Source of the DNA: an uncultured Bacilli bacterium
Lineage (GTDB): Bacteria; Bacillota_I; Bacilli_A; RF39; UBA660
Reading direction: 5' to 3'
Assembly: GCA_947628765.1 (NCBI GenBank)
Contig: CANRBD010000010.1
Coordinates: 1-18,252, forward strand
DNA: 18,252 bases
The notes beneath the pieces are model-generated. The model was not told the origin of the DNA. It made no database searches and saw only the letters and a list, made by a program, of their open reading frames with translations. Shown here in pieces: positions 1 through 8,599 of the stretch. How positions within the stretch are numbered: position 1 is the first letter of the stretch; each line of letters opens with the position of its first letter. Made by a program: the position numbers and the translations under genes.

Positions 1-1
1 T

Positions 2-1111
2 TTTAACTTGCGAGCTAATGCCGATAATTTCTCTTTACCAGACTTACAAGAAGGCGTAAGTTTTGCTCATAAATTAAATAAAAAAGTATATGTTACAGTT
101 AATATTGCCATGCATAATAAGGAATTAGAAATGATAACCGATTATCTAAAAAAACTCGATGAAATTAAAGTTGATGCTATTATCGTCAGCGATCCTGCTA
201 TTATTAAAATAGCGAAAGAAAATACCAATTTAACTATTCATTTGTCAACACAAGCTTCAACTATTAATAAAAAAGCGGCATCTTTTTGGAAAAAAGAAGG
301 TGTAAAGCGTATTGTATTAGCTAGAGAATGTGCTAAAGAAGATATAAAAGCCATTAAAGAAGATGTGCCGATTGAACTAGAAGTATTTGTTCATGGAGCT
401 ATGTGTGCTTCTTATAGTGGTAGGTGTGTGCTTTCCAATTTTTTAACTAATCGTGATTCTAATCGTGGTGGATGTAGTCAAATATGTCGTTGGGATTTTG
501 ATTTAATAATTGATGATAAACCAGTGAAAGGGGATAAACCATTTACTTTTTGCGCGAAAGATTTGTCACTAATTAAACATATTCCTGAATTAATTGATAT
601 GGGTGTAGATAGTTTAAAAATAGAGGGACGTATGCGTTCAGCTTATTACATTGCTACAATTATTAAAATTTATAGAAAAGTAATCGATGGATATTTAAGT
701 GATAAAGAAAACTACAAATATAATTTAGAATATGAAAACGTTTTAAGAAGATGCGCGAATCGTGATTCAGTAGCGCAATTCTTTGATGGAAATTTTGGTA
801 AAGATACTGGTTATTATAATGGCCGTATAGAAATTACTAATCAAGATTTTTTAGGCATGGTTTTAGATTATGATAAGAAAAATAAGCTGATAAAATTAGA
901 ACAAAGAAATTATTTTGAAATAGGTGAAAAGGTAACTATTTTTGGACCAGATGATGAGTTCGATTTTACTATTGATGAGATTTATGATGAAGATATGCAA
1001 AAAATAGGAATAGTTAGGCACCCTAAACAAATAGTATATATTAAAGTTCCTAAACCAGCCTATGAAAACTATATGCTGAAAAAAGCACTTGACAAAACAT
1101 CAAAAGTGTAG
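2..1111 (+). CDS. trhP: U32-family tRNA hydroxylase (TrhP/YrrO-like), 5' end outside window
   Basis: The reading frame is already open at base 2, and the first residues (FNLRANADNF) match the interior of U32 proteins just after the usual N-terminal LLAPAG / AVYLGG region. About 40 residues are therefore missing upstream; the TTG at 8 is not a start. Counting from that TTG, the U32 signature lies at residues 125-143 (E-V-F-V-H-G-A-M-C, then G-R-C, then S). Cys133, Cys140, Cys156 and Cys160 or Cys182 are candidates for the Fe-S cluster ligands known from this family. Members once called peptidases are now known as prephenate-dependent tRNA hydroxylases (TrhP) that make ho5U34. In B. subtilis the paralogues yrrN-yrrO lie just before udk-greA, so the greA neighbour supports a YrrO/TrhP2 assignment. 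Family is certain; exact substrate is inferred. Confidence 0.85.
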   Translation, partial: FNLRANADNFSLPDLQEGVSFAHKLNKKVYVTVNIAMHNKELEMITDYLKKLDEIKVDAIIVSDPAIIKIAKENTNLTIHLSTQASTINKKAASFWKKEGVKRIVLARECAKEDIKAIKEDVPIELEVFVHGAMCASYSGRCVLSNFLTNRDSNRGGCSQICRWDFDLIIDDKPVKGDKPFTFCAKDLSLIKHIPELIDMGVDSLKIEGRMRSAYYIATIIKIYRKVIDGYLSDKENYKYNLEYENVLRRCANRDSVAQFFDGNFGKDTGYYNGRIEITNQDFLGMVLDYDKKNKLIKLEQRNYFEIGEKVTIFGPDDEFDFTIDEIYDEDMQKIGIVRHPKQIVYIKVPKPAYENYMLKKALDKTSKV

Positions 1112-1117
1112 TAACAT
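1089..1117 (+). promoter_or_regulatory. Promoter for greA
   Basis: A perfect -35 TTGACA (1089-1094) and a -10 TAACAT (1112-1117) are separated by 17 bases. The promoter sits across the last codons and stop of the upstream hydroxylase gene. Transcription would begin near 1124, giving a leader of about 28 bases before greA. It lets greA be expressed independently of the upstream gene. Confidence 0.65.
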
Positions 1118-1151
1118 TTGTAGAAATCAATATTAAGGAGAGGTGGACAGA

Positions 1152-1615
<464 letters not shown>

Positions 1616-1622
<7 letters not shown>

Positions 1623-1642
1623 GCTCTTTAACCTATTTTTTT
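1616..1642 (+). terminator. Intrinsic terminator of greA
   Basis: AAAATAGG (1616-1623) pairs with CCTATTTT (1632-1639) around an 8-base loop, followed by further T residues. The upstream arm contains the greA stop codon. The stem is AT-rich, so strength is uncertain. Confidence 0.55.
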
Positions 1643-1662
1643 CATTTTTGTATCTTTTTCCC

Positions 1663-1690
1663 TTGTTATTCACCAAAAAATTGGTATAAT
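1663..1690 (+). promoter_or_regulatory. Promoter of the pyk-GH31 operon
   Basis: TTGTTA (1663-1668), 16 bases, then TATAAT (1685-1690); a second TATAAT follows directly at 1691-1696. Initiation near 1697 would leave only about 11 bases before the ATG, including the ribosome binding site AGGGTGAT. A palindrome (ACCAA, four A, TTGGT; 1672-1685) lies between the -35 and -10 and could be an operator, though it is short. Confidence 0.6.
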
Positions 1691-1707
1691 TATAATAGGG
1701 TGATAAT

Positions 1708-3120
1708 ATGAATAGAACGAAAATAATTGCCACTGTAGGTCCGCTTACTTATACTAGAGAACTTTTAGAAAAGTTAATTCAAAGCGGGGTTGATGTTATT
1801 CGTTTAAATATGAGTTTTTCTGATCATGAATTTTCTAAACATATTATCAATAATATAAATAAAATTAATGAAGATTTAGGGACAAATACAGCTGTTATGA
1901 TGGATTTAGAAGGGCCTTGTCTTAGAACTGGTGAATTTTATAATGGAAAAGCAGAATATAAAAAAGGCGAACGTATTCGTATTTACATGAAGCAAGTGAT
2001 TTGTAATGGTTTTCAGTTTTGCGTAAACTATCCTAAATTAATTGATGATTTAAAATATCATTCAATTATAAAACTTATGGATGGTAAAGTGGTTTTAGAG
2101 GTAGTTGAAAAGGGATTAGATTATGTTGTTTGTGAAGTGCTTCAAGGTGGCGAAGTTATTAGCTTATCAAAAATATATTTACCTGGAGTTTCTTTAAATC
2201 GTAAATTTTTAACAGAACAAGATCGTAAAGATATTTTGTTTGCCCACGAAATGGGTGTTGATTTTATAGGCGTGTCTAATGTAACTGATGCCGAAGATAT
2301 TATGGAAATTAATGATGTTTTAATTGAATTACAAAATGATCATATTGGTTTAATTGCGAAAATTCAAAATGATAAAGCGGTAAAATCATTAAATCGTATT
2401 ATCGATGTTGCCGATGGCGTTTTACTCGCACGTAGTGATTTAGCTGTCGAATTACCACTTGAAGATGTGCCTAATATTAAACGTCAGGTAATTCGTAAGT
2501 GTCGTAACAAAGGAAAAATAAGTATTATTACTGCGGAGTTAGATAGCTTTTTAACCGAAAAGGCCGTGCCTAGTCGTTCAGAAGTATCAGACTTAGCTAA
2601 TGCTGTTTCTGAAAGTGTCGATAGTATTTTACTAGCTGGAGAAACTGCCGTTGGTTCTAATCCCATTGAAGCGGTAATGGAAATAGAAAAAATTATTAAA
2701 TCAGCTGAAGCTAGTATCAATTATGACGATTATTTAGAAGCGGCAATTAAAGCTAAAACTAAGGATATTTCTGGAACGATTGCTAGCAGTGTTGCCTTAG
2801 GGGCCTTAGAGCTTGATTGTAAGGTGATTATCGCGACAACTACTACAGGGTATACGGTAAAACAAATGAGTAAGCTTCGTCCGCCATGTATGATATTGGC
2901 TGTAACTTCTGACAAACAAATAGCTAGAGGTTTAAACCTTTATTTTGGAGTTTTACCGATTGCCATTAAAGAATCTGATTTTGAAACTTTAACTAAAAAG
3001 GTTAAATTGCAATTAAAAGAACTTTTAGGCTTAGAAAATGGTGATAAGGTAATTATTACTGGAGGACATCCGTTTGGCAAAGCTAGACATACTAATTTTA
3101 TGCAGATAGATGAAATATAA
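1708..3120 (+). CDS. pyk: Pyruvate kinase family protein, divergent at the active site
   Basis: 470 residues, the usual length for pyruvate kinase, which makes pyruvate and ATP from phosphoenolpyruvate and ADP. The family layout is intact: barrel start TKIIATVGP, Arg32/Asn34/Ser36 (RLNMS), Asp66 and Arg73, a B domain at about 75-160, SEVSDLANAV near 291-300, LAGETAVG at 309-316, and a C-terminal allosteric-type domain with TTTTGYT at 377-383. Several catalytic positions are altered. IAKIEN is IAKIQN, so the metal-binding Glu is Gln220. ARGD is ARSD (Gly to Ser243; Asp244 kept). The ITATQML loop is shortened to ITAEL (274-278). The next gene starts 23 bases downstream and is probably co-transcribed. 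It may be a weak or regulatory paralogue, or a lineage-specific true enzyme; a second pyk elsewhere would decide. Confidence 0.8.
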   Translation: MNRTKIIATVGPLTYTRELLEKLIQSGVDVIRLNMSFSDHEFSKHIINNINKINEDLGTNTAVMMDLEGPCLRTGEFYNGKAEYKKGERIRIYMKQVICNGFQFCVNYPKLIDDLKYHSIIKLMDGKVVLEVVEKGLDYVVCEVLQGGEVISLSKIYLPGVSLNRKFLTEQDRKDILFAHEMGVDFIGVSNVTDAEDIMEINDVLIELQNDHIGLIAKIQNDKAVKSLNRIIDVADGVLLARSDLAVELPLEDVPNIKRQVIRKCRNKGKISIITAELDSFLTEKAVPSRSEVSDLANAVSESVDSILLAGETAVGSNPIEAVMEIEKIIKSAEASINYDDYLEAAIKAKTKDISGTIASSVALGALELDCKVIIATTTTGYTVKQMSKLRPPCMILAVTSDKQIARGLNLYFGVLPIAIKESDFETLTKKVKLQLKELLGLENGDKVIITGGHPFGKARHTNFMQIDEI

Positions 3121-3143
3121 AAAATAATGTGGGGCGTGATACT

Positions 3144-5546
3144 ATGTACAATTTAGGTGAACAATTTAAAATTGATTTAAAAAGTGCCGAAGCTAATCCT
3201 AAAGCTATTGTTAGTGGTAAAACATACCGTTTTACGGTTTTATCGCCAAGATTAATTAGGCTAGAATATAGCCTTAATGGAGCTTTCCTAGATAGACCAA
3301 CAGGATTAGTTTTACATCGTAATTTGCCACTTCCAAAATTTCATACGAAAGACAATGATTATTTTATCGAAATATCGACAGATTATTTTAAATTAACATA
3401 TACTAAGGAAAAGCCTTTCGAAGGAACCAAGGTTAATCCGACTATGAATTTAAAAGTGGAATTATTAAATACTGATAAAGTATGGTATTATGGTCATCCT
3501 GAAGTCCGTAATTTTGGTGTACCAGCTATCAGCTTAGAAGAAGGTGGCACCAATGGTAAGGGATTATATTCTGCTGAAGGTATGGCTAGTATAGATGATA
3601 CTAAAGATTATTTTTGGAATGAAGATGGCACGGTTGGAGAACGAGATGCCGGAGCTATTGATATATACTTATTTATGTATAATGGGGACTTTGAAGAAGC
3701 TCTTAAAGATTATTATGAATTAACTGGTTATCCAGCACTAGTTCCAAGATATGCTCTTGGAAACTGGTGGAGTCGTAATAATGATTATGATGATTTAGAA
3801 CTTAAAGAATTAGTAGACACTTTCGAAAAAAAAGAAATTCCTATTTCGATTGTTTTATTAGACAAGGACTGGCACAAAAGAGCATATAGTGGTAAATATC
3901 ATTTAAAATCAGGTTTTACTTTTAATAATGATAAATTTAAAAATCCAGCGGCGATGATTGATTATTTAAAAGAAAAAAATATTCGATTAGGTTTAAACGT
4001 TAATCCAACCGAAGGTATCTATAACTATGATAAATATTATGAAGAAGCTTTAAAATATTTAAAAGCTAATAGAAATGGTCAAATCCCATTTAATGTCTAT
4101 GATCCTAAATTTATCGATGTTTATTTAAAAATATTTATTCATCCATTAGATTCTATGGGTATCGCTTTTTATTGGCTTGATGTTGAAACAAAAGATAAAC
4201 TTTTAGAAATGGCGCTTTTAAAACATTATCAGTTCTATGATATGTATAGAGATTATAAACGTAGGCCAATGATTTTAGCTGAAGATGCGAGAATTGCTCC
4301 TCATCGTTATCCAGTACTTTATTCTGGTAAAACGACAGTAAATTGGAGTACTCTTAAAAAGATACCATTTTTTAATGCTAGTGCTTTTAATAATGGTGTT
4401 AGTTTTTGGTCACACGATATTGGGGGATATTTTAAAGGCGTTGAAGATGGTGAATTATATGTTAGATTCGTTCAATTAGGAACATTTTCCCCAATTTTAA
4501 AATTCGGAGTTGATAAAGGAAGATATTATAAACGTGAGCCATGGCTTTGGGATATTAAAACCTATGCAATCGTTAAAGACTATTTACAGTTAAGACATAA
4601 ATTAATCCCATATATTTATAGTGAGGCTTATAAGTATCATAAATTTGGTAAACCATTAATTAAACCAATTTATTATACTAATCCAGAATTTTATGATGAT
4701 TCTTTATATCGTAATGAATATTATTTTGGTGAAGAATTACTAGTATGTCCTATTATTTCTAAAAAAGATCCGGTCATGAATCGTGTGGTGCATAATTTTA
4801 CTATTCCAGAAGGGATGTGGTATGATTTTGTAACCGGCAAAAAATTTCCAGGTGGACATAACTATGTAACATTCTTTAAGGATGAAGAATTTCCAGTATT
4901 TGCTAGACAAGGAGCTATTATTCCTCTTGGAATTCATGAAAATTTAAATGATACTACGCCTCCTAAAGACATGGAAATTCATATTTTCCCTGGAAAAAAT
5001 AACACGTATACTTTGTTTGAAGATGATGGTGAAAGTGATTTATATCGTAAAGGCTTTTATTTACTTACAGAAATTGAATACAATTATTTGCCTAACAACT
5101 ATAGTGTAATCATTAGAGCTAAAGAAGGTAAGAGTGGAATTATTCCAGAAACACGTAATTATAAAATTATTTTCCGTAATACTAAACGTACAGATGATGT
5201 CGAGATATATAGTAATCGTGATAAAGTTTCCTTTAAAACTTATGTTGATGGACCAGACTTTATTGTTGAGGTTAAAGATGTTAAAACTGTTGGTCAACTT
5301 ACGGTTAGTTGTAAAGGTAAGGATATCGAAATTGATGCGGTTCACTTAATTAATCGTGATATTGAAGGTATTATTAGTGATCTTAAAATTTCAACGGAAA
5401 TGAAAGAGACTATCGATTCTATTTTATTTAGCGATTTAACAATTCAGAAGAAACGTATTGAAATTCGTAAACTAGGTAAAAAAGATTTAGATAGAAAGTT
5501 TATTAAAATGTTTATAAAATTACTTGAATATATTAATGAAATATAA
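3144..5546 (+). CDS. Glycoside hydrolase family 31 protein (alpha-glucosidase-like)
   Basis: 800 residues from the ATG at 3144, chosen because GGGGCGTGAT lies 9 bases upstream; the in-frame GTG at 3129 would overlap that site. The layout is GH31: an N-terminal beta-sandwich (about 1-195), a catalytic barrel from GNWWSRN (206-212), WSHDIGG (422-428), and C-terminal beta domains with FEDDGES near 625-631. GH31 enzymes hydrolyse or transfer alpha-glucosyl groups with two aspartates. The nucleophile is probably Asp346 in YWLDVE. At the acid/base site, where the family has G-D followed five residues later by W, this protein reads SGKTTVNW, placing Lys396 at the Asp position. No signal peptide is visible, so it is probably cytoplasmic. 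The pairing with a pyruvate kinase suggests sugar metabolism. An extra C-terminal tail of about 90 residues is unassigned. Confidence 0.85.
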   Translation: MYNLGEQFKIDLKSAEANPKAIVSGKTYRFTVLSPRLIRLEYSLNGAFLDRPTGLVLHRNLPLPKFHTKDNDYFIEISTDYFKLTYTKEKPFEGTKVNPTMNLKVELLNTDKVWYYGHPEVRNFGVPAISLEEGGTNGKGLYSAEGMASIDDTKDYFWNEDGTVGERDAGAIDIYLFMYNGDFEEALKDYYELTGYPALVPRYALGNWWSRNNDYDDLELKELVDTFEKKEIPISIVLLDKDWHKRAYSGKYHLKSGFTFNNDKFKNPAAMIDYLKEKNIRLGLNVNPTEGIYNYDKYYEEALKYLKANRNGQIPFNVYDPKFIDVYLKIFIHPLDSMGIAFYWLDVETKDKLLEMALLKHYQFYDMYRDYKRRPMILAEDARIAPHRYPVLYSGKTTVNWSTLKKIPFFNASAFNNGVSFWSHDIGGYFKGVEDGELYVRFVQLGTFSPILKFGVDKGRYYKREPWLWDIKTYAIVKDYLQLRHKLIPYIYSEAYKYHKFGKPLIKPIYYTNPEFYDDSLYRNEYYFGEELLVCPIISKKDPVMNRVVHNFTIPEGMWYDFVTGKKFPGGHNYVTFFKDEEFPVFARQGAIIPLGIHENLNDTTPPKDMEIHIFPGKNNTYTLFEDDGESDLYRKGFYLLTEIEYNYLPNNYSVIIRAKEGKSGIIPETRNYKIIFRNTKRTDDVEIYSNRDKVSFKTYVDGPDFIVEVKDVKTVGQLTVSCKGKDIEIDAVHLINRDIEGIISDLKISTEMKETIDSILFSDLTIQKKRIEIRKLGKKDLDRKFIKMFIKLLEYINEI

Positions 5547-5555
5547 GATTTATTG

Positions 5556-5600
5556 TATCAAAAAAGAAGGTTTATAATTAATTTAAACCTTCTTTTATTA
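5556..5600. terminator. Bidirectional terminator between convergent genes
   Basis: A perfect 13-base-pair stem (5562-5574 with 5584-5596; core AAGGTTTA/TAAACCTT) with a 9-base loop. On the minus strand it runs into six T; on the plus strand the T-rich part is within the stem and followed by ATTA. It ends the GH31 operon on one side and the minus-strand pair on the other. The minus-strand stop codon (5578-5580) is in the loop. Confidence 0.75.
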
Positions 5601-5880
5601 ACAAATATTGTCCTAATAAATTTTTGGCCACTTCAATATAAACTAATATAGCTTCAACATAATCATCCTCAGGCATAGAATCTTCACTAATATCTAGTAT
5701 TTCTTTACTAGCTAAATACTGAAGTTCAATTCCTTCTAGTGTGGCCGCTTGGTCTATACTGGCAATTAGTTCTTTAATCGAATCAATGACTTCAAGTTTT
5801 TTTTCATTAAGATCTAGTTGTTTAACTGATTCAATATATTCAGTAAAGGCTGGTTGAATATTTTCATCGGCTTTTTCCAT
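5578..5880 (-). CDS. Small acidic helical protein, unrecognised
   Basis: 100 residues from the ATG at 5880. That start is preceded by AAGGAGAT at good spacing; an upstream in-frame ATG at 5913 has no such site. The protein is rich in Glu, Asp, Leu and Ile, with predicted helices throughout (for example residues 11-45 and 70-97) and no signal peptide, Cys pairs or known motif. The start lies 17 bases inside the end of the upstream gene, which implies translational coupling and probably a joint function with that basic, coiled-coil protein. A partner/chaperone relation between this acidic protein and its basic neighbour is possible but is only inference. Confidence 0.7.
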   Translation of the reverse strand: MEKADENIQPAFTEYIESVKQLDLNEKKLEVIDSIKELIASIDQAATLEGIELQYLASKEILDISEDSMPEDDYVEAILVYIEVAKNLLGQYLLIKEGLN

Positions 5881-6634
5881 TGGAATCTCCTTCAGCAACA
5901 TATAAGTTGTCAATAGCCGTAGCGTTGTTACCTTCTAATACTTTTTTAGTTTTTATTGTAGCTACAAATTTATTTAATGGGCTTAATTGTTTAAATCTTC
6001 GTTTAGCTTCTTTTTTAGCTCGTCTTAAATTAGCTTTTTTATAACGCTCAGGGTCTTCTTTAATCCTATCTTCAAGACGTTTAATAAATTCGCGGTTAAG
6101 TTGTGAGATAGAACCACTTGAATGCATAAACGTAGCGAAAGGAATTCTTTTTTCTAATTCATGTCGTATAGACATATCGTGAATATCAAACAACTTACTA
6201 TTGAAATCATTATAATCTTGTAGCAGTTTCATGGCGTATTCATCTGCGTGAACAGTACGATAGTAAGTGAAATCACTATTAAGTTGTTTTAATAATTGAG
6301 CCGCTTCTTTAGTAGTCGTTTCGTCTTCTATACGATGCTGTTCTGTTCTGGCTTTAAAGTCAGCTTGTTGTTGTCTGGCTTCATCTTTTAACCTTTGTTC
6401 TCTTAATGATTGACTAACTTCTTGATTTATTTTGTCTCTTTCGGCACTTATATGGTTATAGGCACTGTATTCTTCAGCGCTTAGATGTTCTTCTCTTAAA
6501 AAACCATTTTTATCTTCATACATAACTGTATAACTGCCATCGTTATTTTTATGCATAGATGCGGTTTGATTTGGTGTGTCATTATGACGTCCATTTAAAA
6601 CATCAGTAATATGTTCAACTTTATATCGATCCAT
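5864..6634 (-). CDS. Basic coiled-coil protein, unrecognised
   Basis: 256 residues. The ATG at 6634 is chosen because AGGAGGG lies just upstream; the ATG at 6658 would translate that binding site itself. No family recognised. Residues 1-60 look like a small beta-rich domain (SYTVMYEDKNGF). Residues about 64-112 are a very charged Glu/Gln/Arg-rich coiled coil. Residues about 115-200 are helical with several aromatic and His residues. A strongly basic patch (LRRAKKEAKRRFK, about 203-215) could bind nucleic acid or membrane. There is no signal peptide or transmembrane segment. The stop is TGA, which shows that TGA is not read as Trp here. It overlaps the following acidic gene by 17 bases. Confidence 0.75.
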   Translation of the reverse strand: MDRYKVEHITDVLNGRHNDTPNQTASMHKNNDGSYTVMYEDKNGFLREEHLSAEEYSAYNHISAERDKINQEVSQSLREQRLKDEARQQQADFKARTEQHRIEDETTTKEAAQLLKQLNSDFTYYRTVHADEYAMKLLQDYNDFNSKLFDIHDMSIRHELEKRIPFATFMHSSGSISQLNREFIKRLEDRIKEDPERYKKANLRRAKKEAKRRFKQLSPLNKFVATIKTKKVLEGNNATAIDNLYVAEGDSNGKSR

Positions 6635-6657
6635 TTTTTCCCTCCTATTATAAAACA

Positions 6658-6666
6658 ATTATAACA
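6658..6666 (-). promoter_or_regulatory. Extended -10 promoter for the 6634-5578 gene pair
   Basis: On the minus strand TGTTATAAT forms an extended -10 element, with a second TATAAT a few bases further on, just before the ribosome binding site. No clear -35 hexamer is seen. Confidence 0.45.
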
Positions 6667-6721
6667 TAGTTATAGAGCGTTGCTTACGGCGATGGACTAT
6701 ATTTTACATAATTTTACTGCT

Positions 6722-6756
6722 TAAAAAAACATATAGACTTAAGCTATATGTTTTTC
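6722..6756 (-). terminator. Intrinsic terminator of the cross-bridge operon
   Basis: A 12-base-pair perfect stem (6725-6736 with 6744-6755; core ACATATAG/CTATATGT) with a 7-base loop, running into a T tract on the minus strand (A run at 6723-6729 on plus). The stop codon of the asparagine-synthase gene (6739-6741) lies in the loop. Confidence 0.8.
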
Positions 6757-8586
6757 AAAATCAATAAAGAAAGTTTTATACCATACAAGAAAGACAAAAA
6801 CGTTCCATATTTTACGGCAGTTGTTTTTCTTTCCTTTATAATGGTCATCTAACATTTTATTTAATAATTTAACATTGAAAAATTCACTGACAAATTCTTC
6901 ATTAAATATTTCCTTAGCTTGATTATAATATTTTTCTTCTCTAAACCATTTAATAATTGGAACAGGGAAGCCTTTTTTTGGCCTTTTATACCACTCTTCA
7001 GGAATTCTTTTAGAAGCGGCTTTTCTTAAAATATATTTAGTGGTATCATGTGATAGTTTATAATCAGTAGGGATGGTACTTGCTAAAGCAAAGACTTCTT
7101 TGTCTAAAATAGGTACTCTAAGTTCCAAAGAATTCGCCATACTCATTTTATCAGCTTTTAGTAAAATATCGTTTGGAAGCCAGAAGTGCATATCTAAATA
7201 TTGCATTTTAGTTAAGTCATCTTTATCTTTAACTTCATCATAATATGGTTTAGTAATATCCTGAAAAGTGACATCACTTTTATATTTATCAGTTAAAATT
7301 TTATTGGCTTCTTTGTTACCAAAGACAAAGGCATTACCGATATAGTAATCTTCAATTTTACTGCCACCTTTAGTTAAGAAATTTTTGCCATGAAAATCAG
7401 GAAATATTGATACTAAACCTTTAATAATTTTTCTTAAAAATAAAGGAAGTTTACGATATTTAATTAATAAGTCATCTTCTTTATAAAAAGTATATCCACC
7501 AAATAATTCATCAGCACCTTCCCCAGATAAAACAACTTTAACATGTTTACTGGCTAAATCTGATAAAAAATAAAGAGGAACAGCTGATAGATTTGCTGTT
7601 GGTTCGTCAGCATAAAATTGAACTTTATCGATAACGTTAAAGAAGTCATCAGAGTTTATTAGTTCATTAATGTTTTGAATATTTAAAATATCTGATAGTT
7701 CTTTCGCATAAGGCACTTCATTAAAATTTTTGTAATCAAAGCCGACAGAAAAAGTTTTGTCAGGTTTTAAATAAGATACGACATAAGATGAATCAATACC
7801 ACCTGAAAGATAAGCCCCAAGAGGTACATCACTAATTAGATGTGTATCGATTGATGCCGTTACGGTGTCATCGATTTTTTTAACTAAAGCATCAAAATCT
7901 TGAGGCTGGCTATCGAAAACAATTTGGTAGTATTTTTGTGTTTGAACTGTATTTTTTTCCATATCATATTTTAAATAATGGCCAGGTAATAGTTTAAATA
8001 TTCCTTTAAAGAAAGTTTCTTCTAACACCGAAGTTTGGAAAGTCAAATAAGGTTTTAAAGAATCCTTGTTGATTTCTTTTTTAAAATCAGGATTTAAAAG
8101 AAAACTTTTAATTTCTGAGCCAAACATAAATGTTCCATTCATGTTACCATAGTAAAAGGGTTTTTGACCAAAATGGTCACGGGCTCCAAAAAGGATTTTA
8201 TTTTTTTTATCCCAAATGACAAAAGCAAACATGCCTCTTAATTTACTAACGATGTTTTCTTTATATTCTTCATAGCCATGGATAATTACTTCAGTATCGG
8301 CATTTGTTTTAAAGATATGACCTTTCTTTAATAAATCTTCTTTAATTGATTGAAAGTTGTAAATTTCACCATTAAAAGTGATAACCATACTATCATCTTC
8401 ATTAGTCATTGGCTGTTTGCCACCAGCTAAATCGATAATTGATAATCGTCTAAATCCCATAGCGATATCATCATCGATATAGTAATTTTCATCATCAGGT
8501 CCACGATGGGCGATGACATCAGTCATTTTTTTAATTGTTGCTTCTTTTTTATCTTTTTTATTTATATATCCACAAAAACCACACAT
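6739..8586 (-). CDS. asnH: Asparagine-synthase-like amidotransferase (probable D-Asp cross-bridge amidase)
   Basis: 615 residues with both domains of glutamine-dependent asparagine synthases. The N-terminal glutaminase has the catalytic Cys2 (MCGFCGY), AHRGPD at 26-31, Arg47-Leu48 and the NGEIYN loop at 72-77. The C-terminal ATP pyrophosphatase domain has SGGIDSS at 261-267 and LSGEGADELFGGY at 353-365, so both activities should be intact. Such enzymes amidate aspartate, but Lactococcus AsnH amidates D-Asp in the peptidoglycan cross-bridge and Lactobacillus plantarum AsnB1 amidates diaminopimelate. This gene is third in an operon with an aspartate racemase and a D-aspartate-ligase-like ATP-grasp protein (13-base gap to the racemase), so a wall role is the better reading. 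Free asparagine synthesis cannot be excluded. Ribosome binding site AAAGGA precedes the ATG. Confidence 0.85.
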   Translation of the reverse strand: MCGFCGYINKKDKKEATIKKMTDVIAHRGPDDENYYIDDDIAMGFRRLSIIDLAGGKQPMTNEDDSMVITFNGEIYNFQSIKEDLLKKGHIFKTNADTEVIIHGYEEYKENIVSKLRGMFAFVIWDKKNKILFGARDHFGQKPFYYGNMNGTFMFGSEIKSFLLNPDFKKEINKDSLKPYLTFQTSVLEETFFKGIFKLLPGHYLKYDMEKNTVQTQKYYQIVFDSQPQDFDALVKKIDDTVTASIDTHLISDVPLGAYLSGGIDSSYVVSYLKPDKTFSVGFDYKNFNEVPYAKELSDILNIQNINELINSDDFFNVIDKVQFYADEPTANLSAVPLYFLSDLASKHVKVVLSGEGADELFGGYTFYKEDDLLIKYRKLPLFLRKIIKGLVSIFPDFHGKNFLTKGGSKIEDYYIGNAFVFGNKEANKILTDKYKSDVTFQDITKPYYDEVKDKDDLTKMQYLDMHFWLPNDILLKADKMSMANSLELRVPILDKEVFALASTIPTDYKLSHDTTKYILRKAASKRIPEEWYKRPKKGFPVPIIKWFREEKYYNQAKEIFNEEFVSEFFNVKLLNKMLDDHYKGKKNNCRKIWNVFVFLVWYKTFFIDFEKHIA

Positions 8587-8599
8587 AAGCTTGTCCTTT

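Noticed and set aside
1143..1151. GTG start for greA three codons upstream
   Set aside because: It falls inside the ribosome-binding region and is not part of the usual GreA N-terminus; ATG at 1152 has better spacing.
5061..5345. Open frame of 94 codons on the minus strand opposite the GH31 gene
   Set aside because: It lies wholly within a well-conserved GH31 coding frame, has no ribosome binding site, and its composition is what antisense of AT-rich coding DNA gives.
5864..5866. Mycoplasma-type code (TGA read as Trp)
   Set aside because: TGA here ends a frame with a clean 17-base overlap into the next gene, and all recognised proteins are full length with TGG for Trp.
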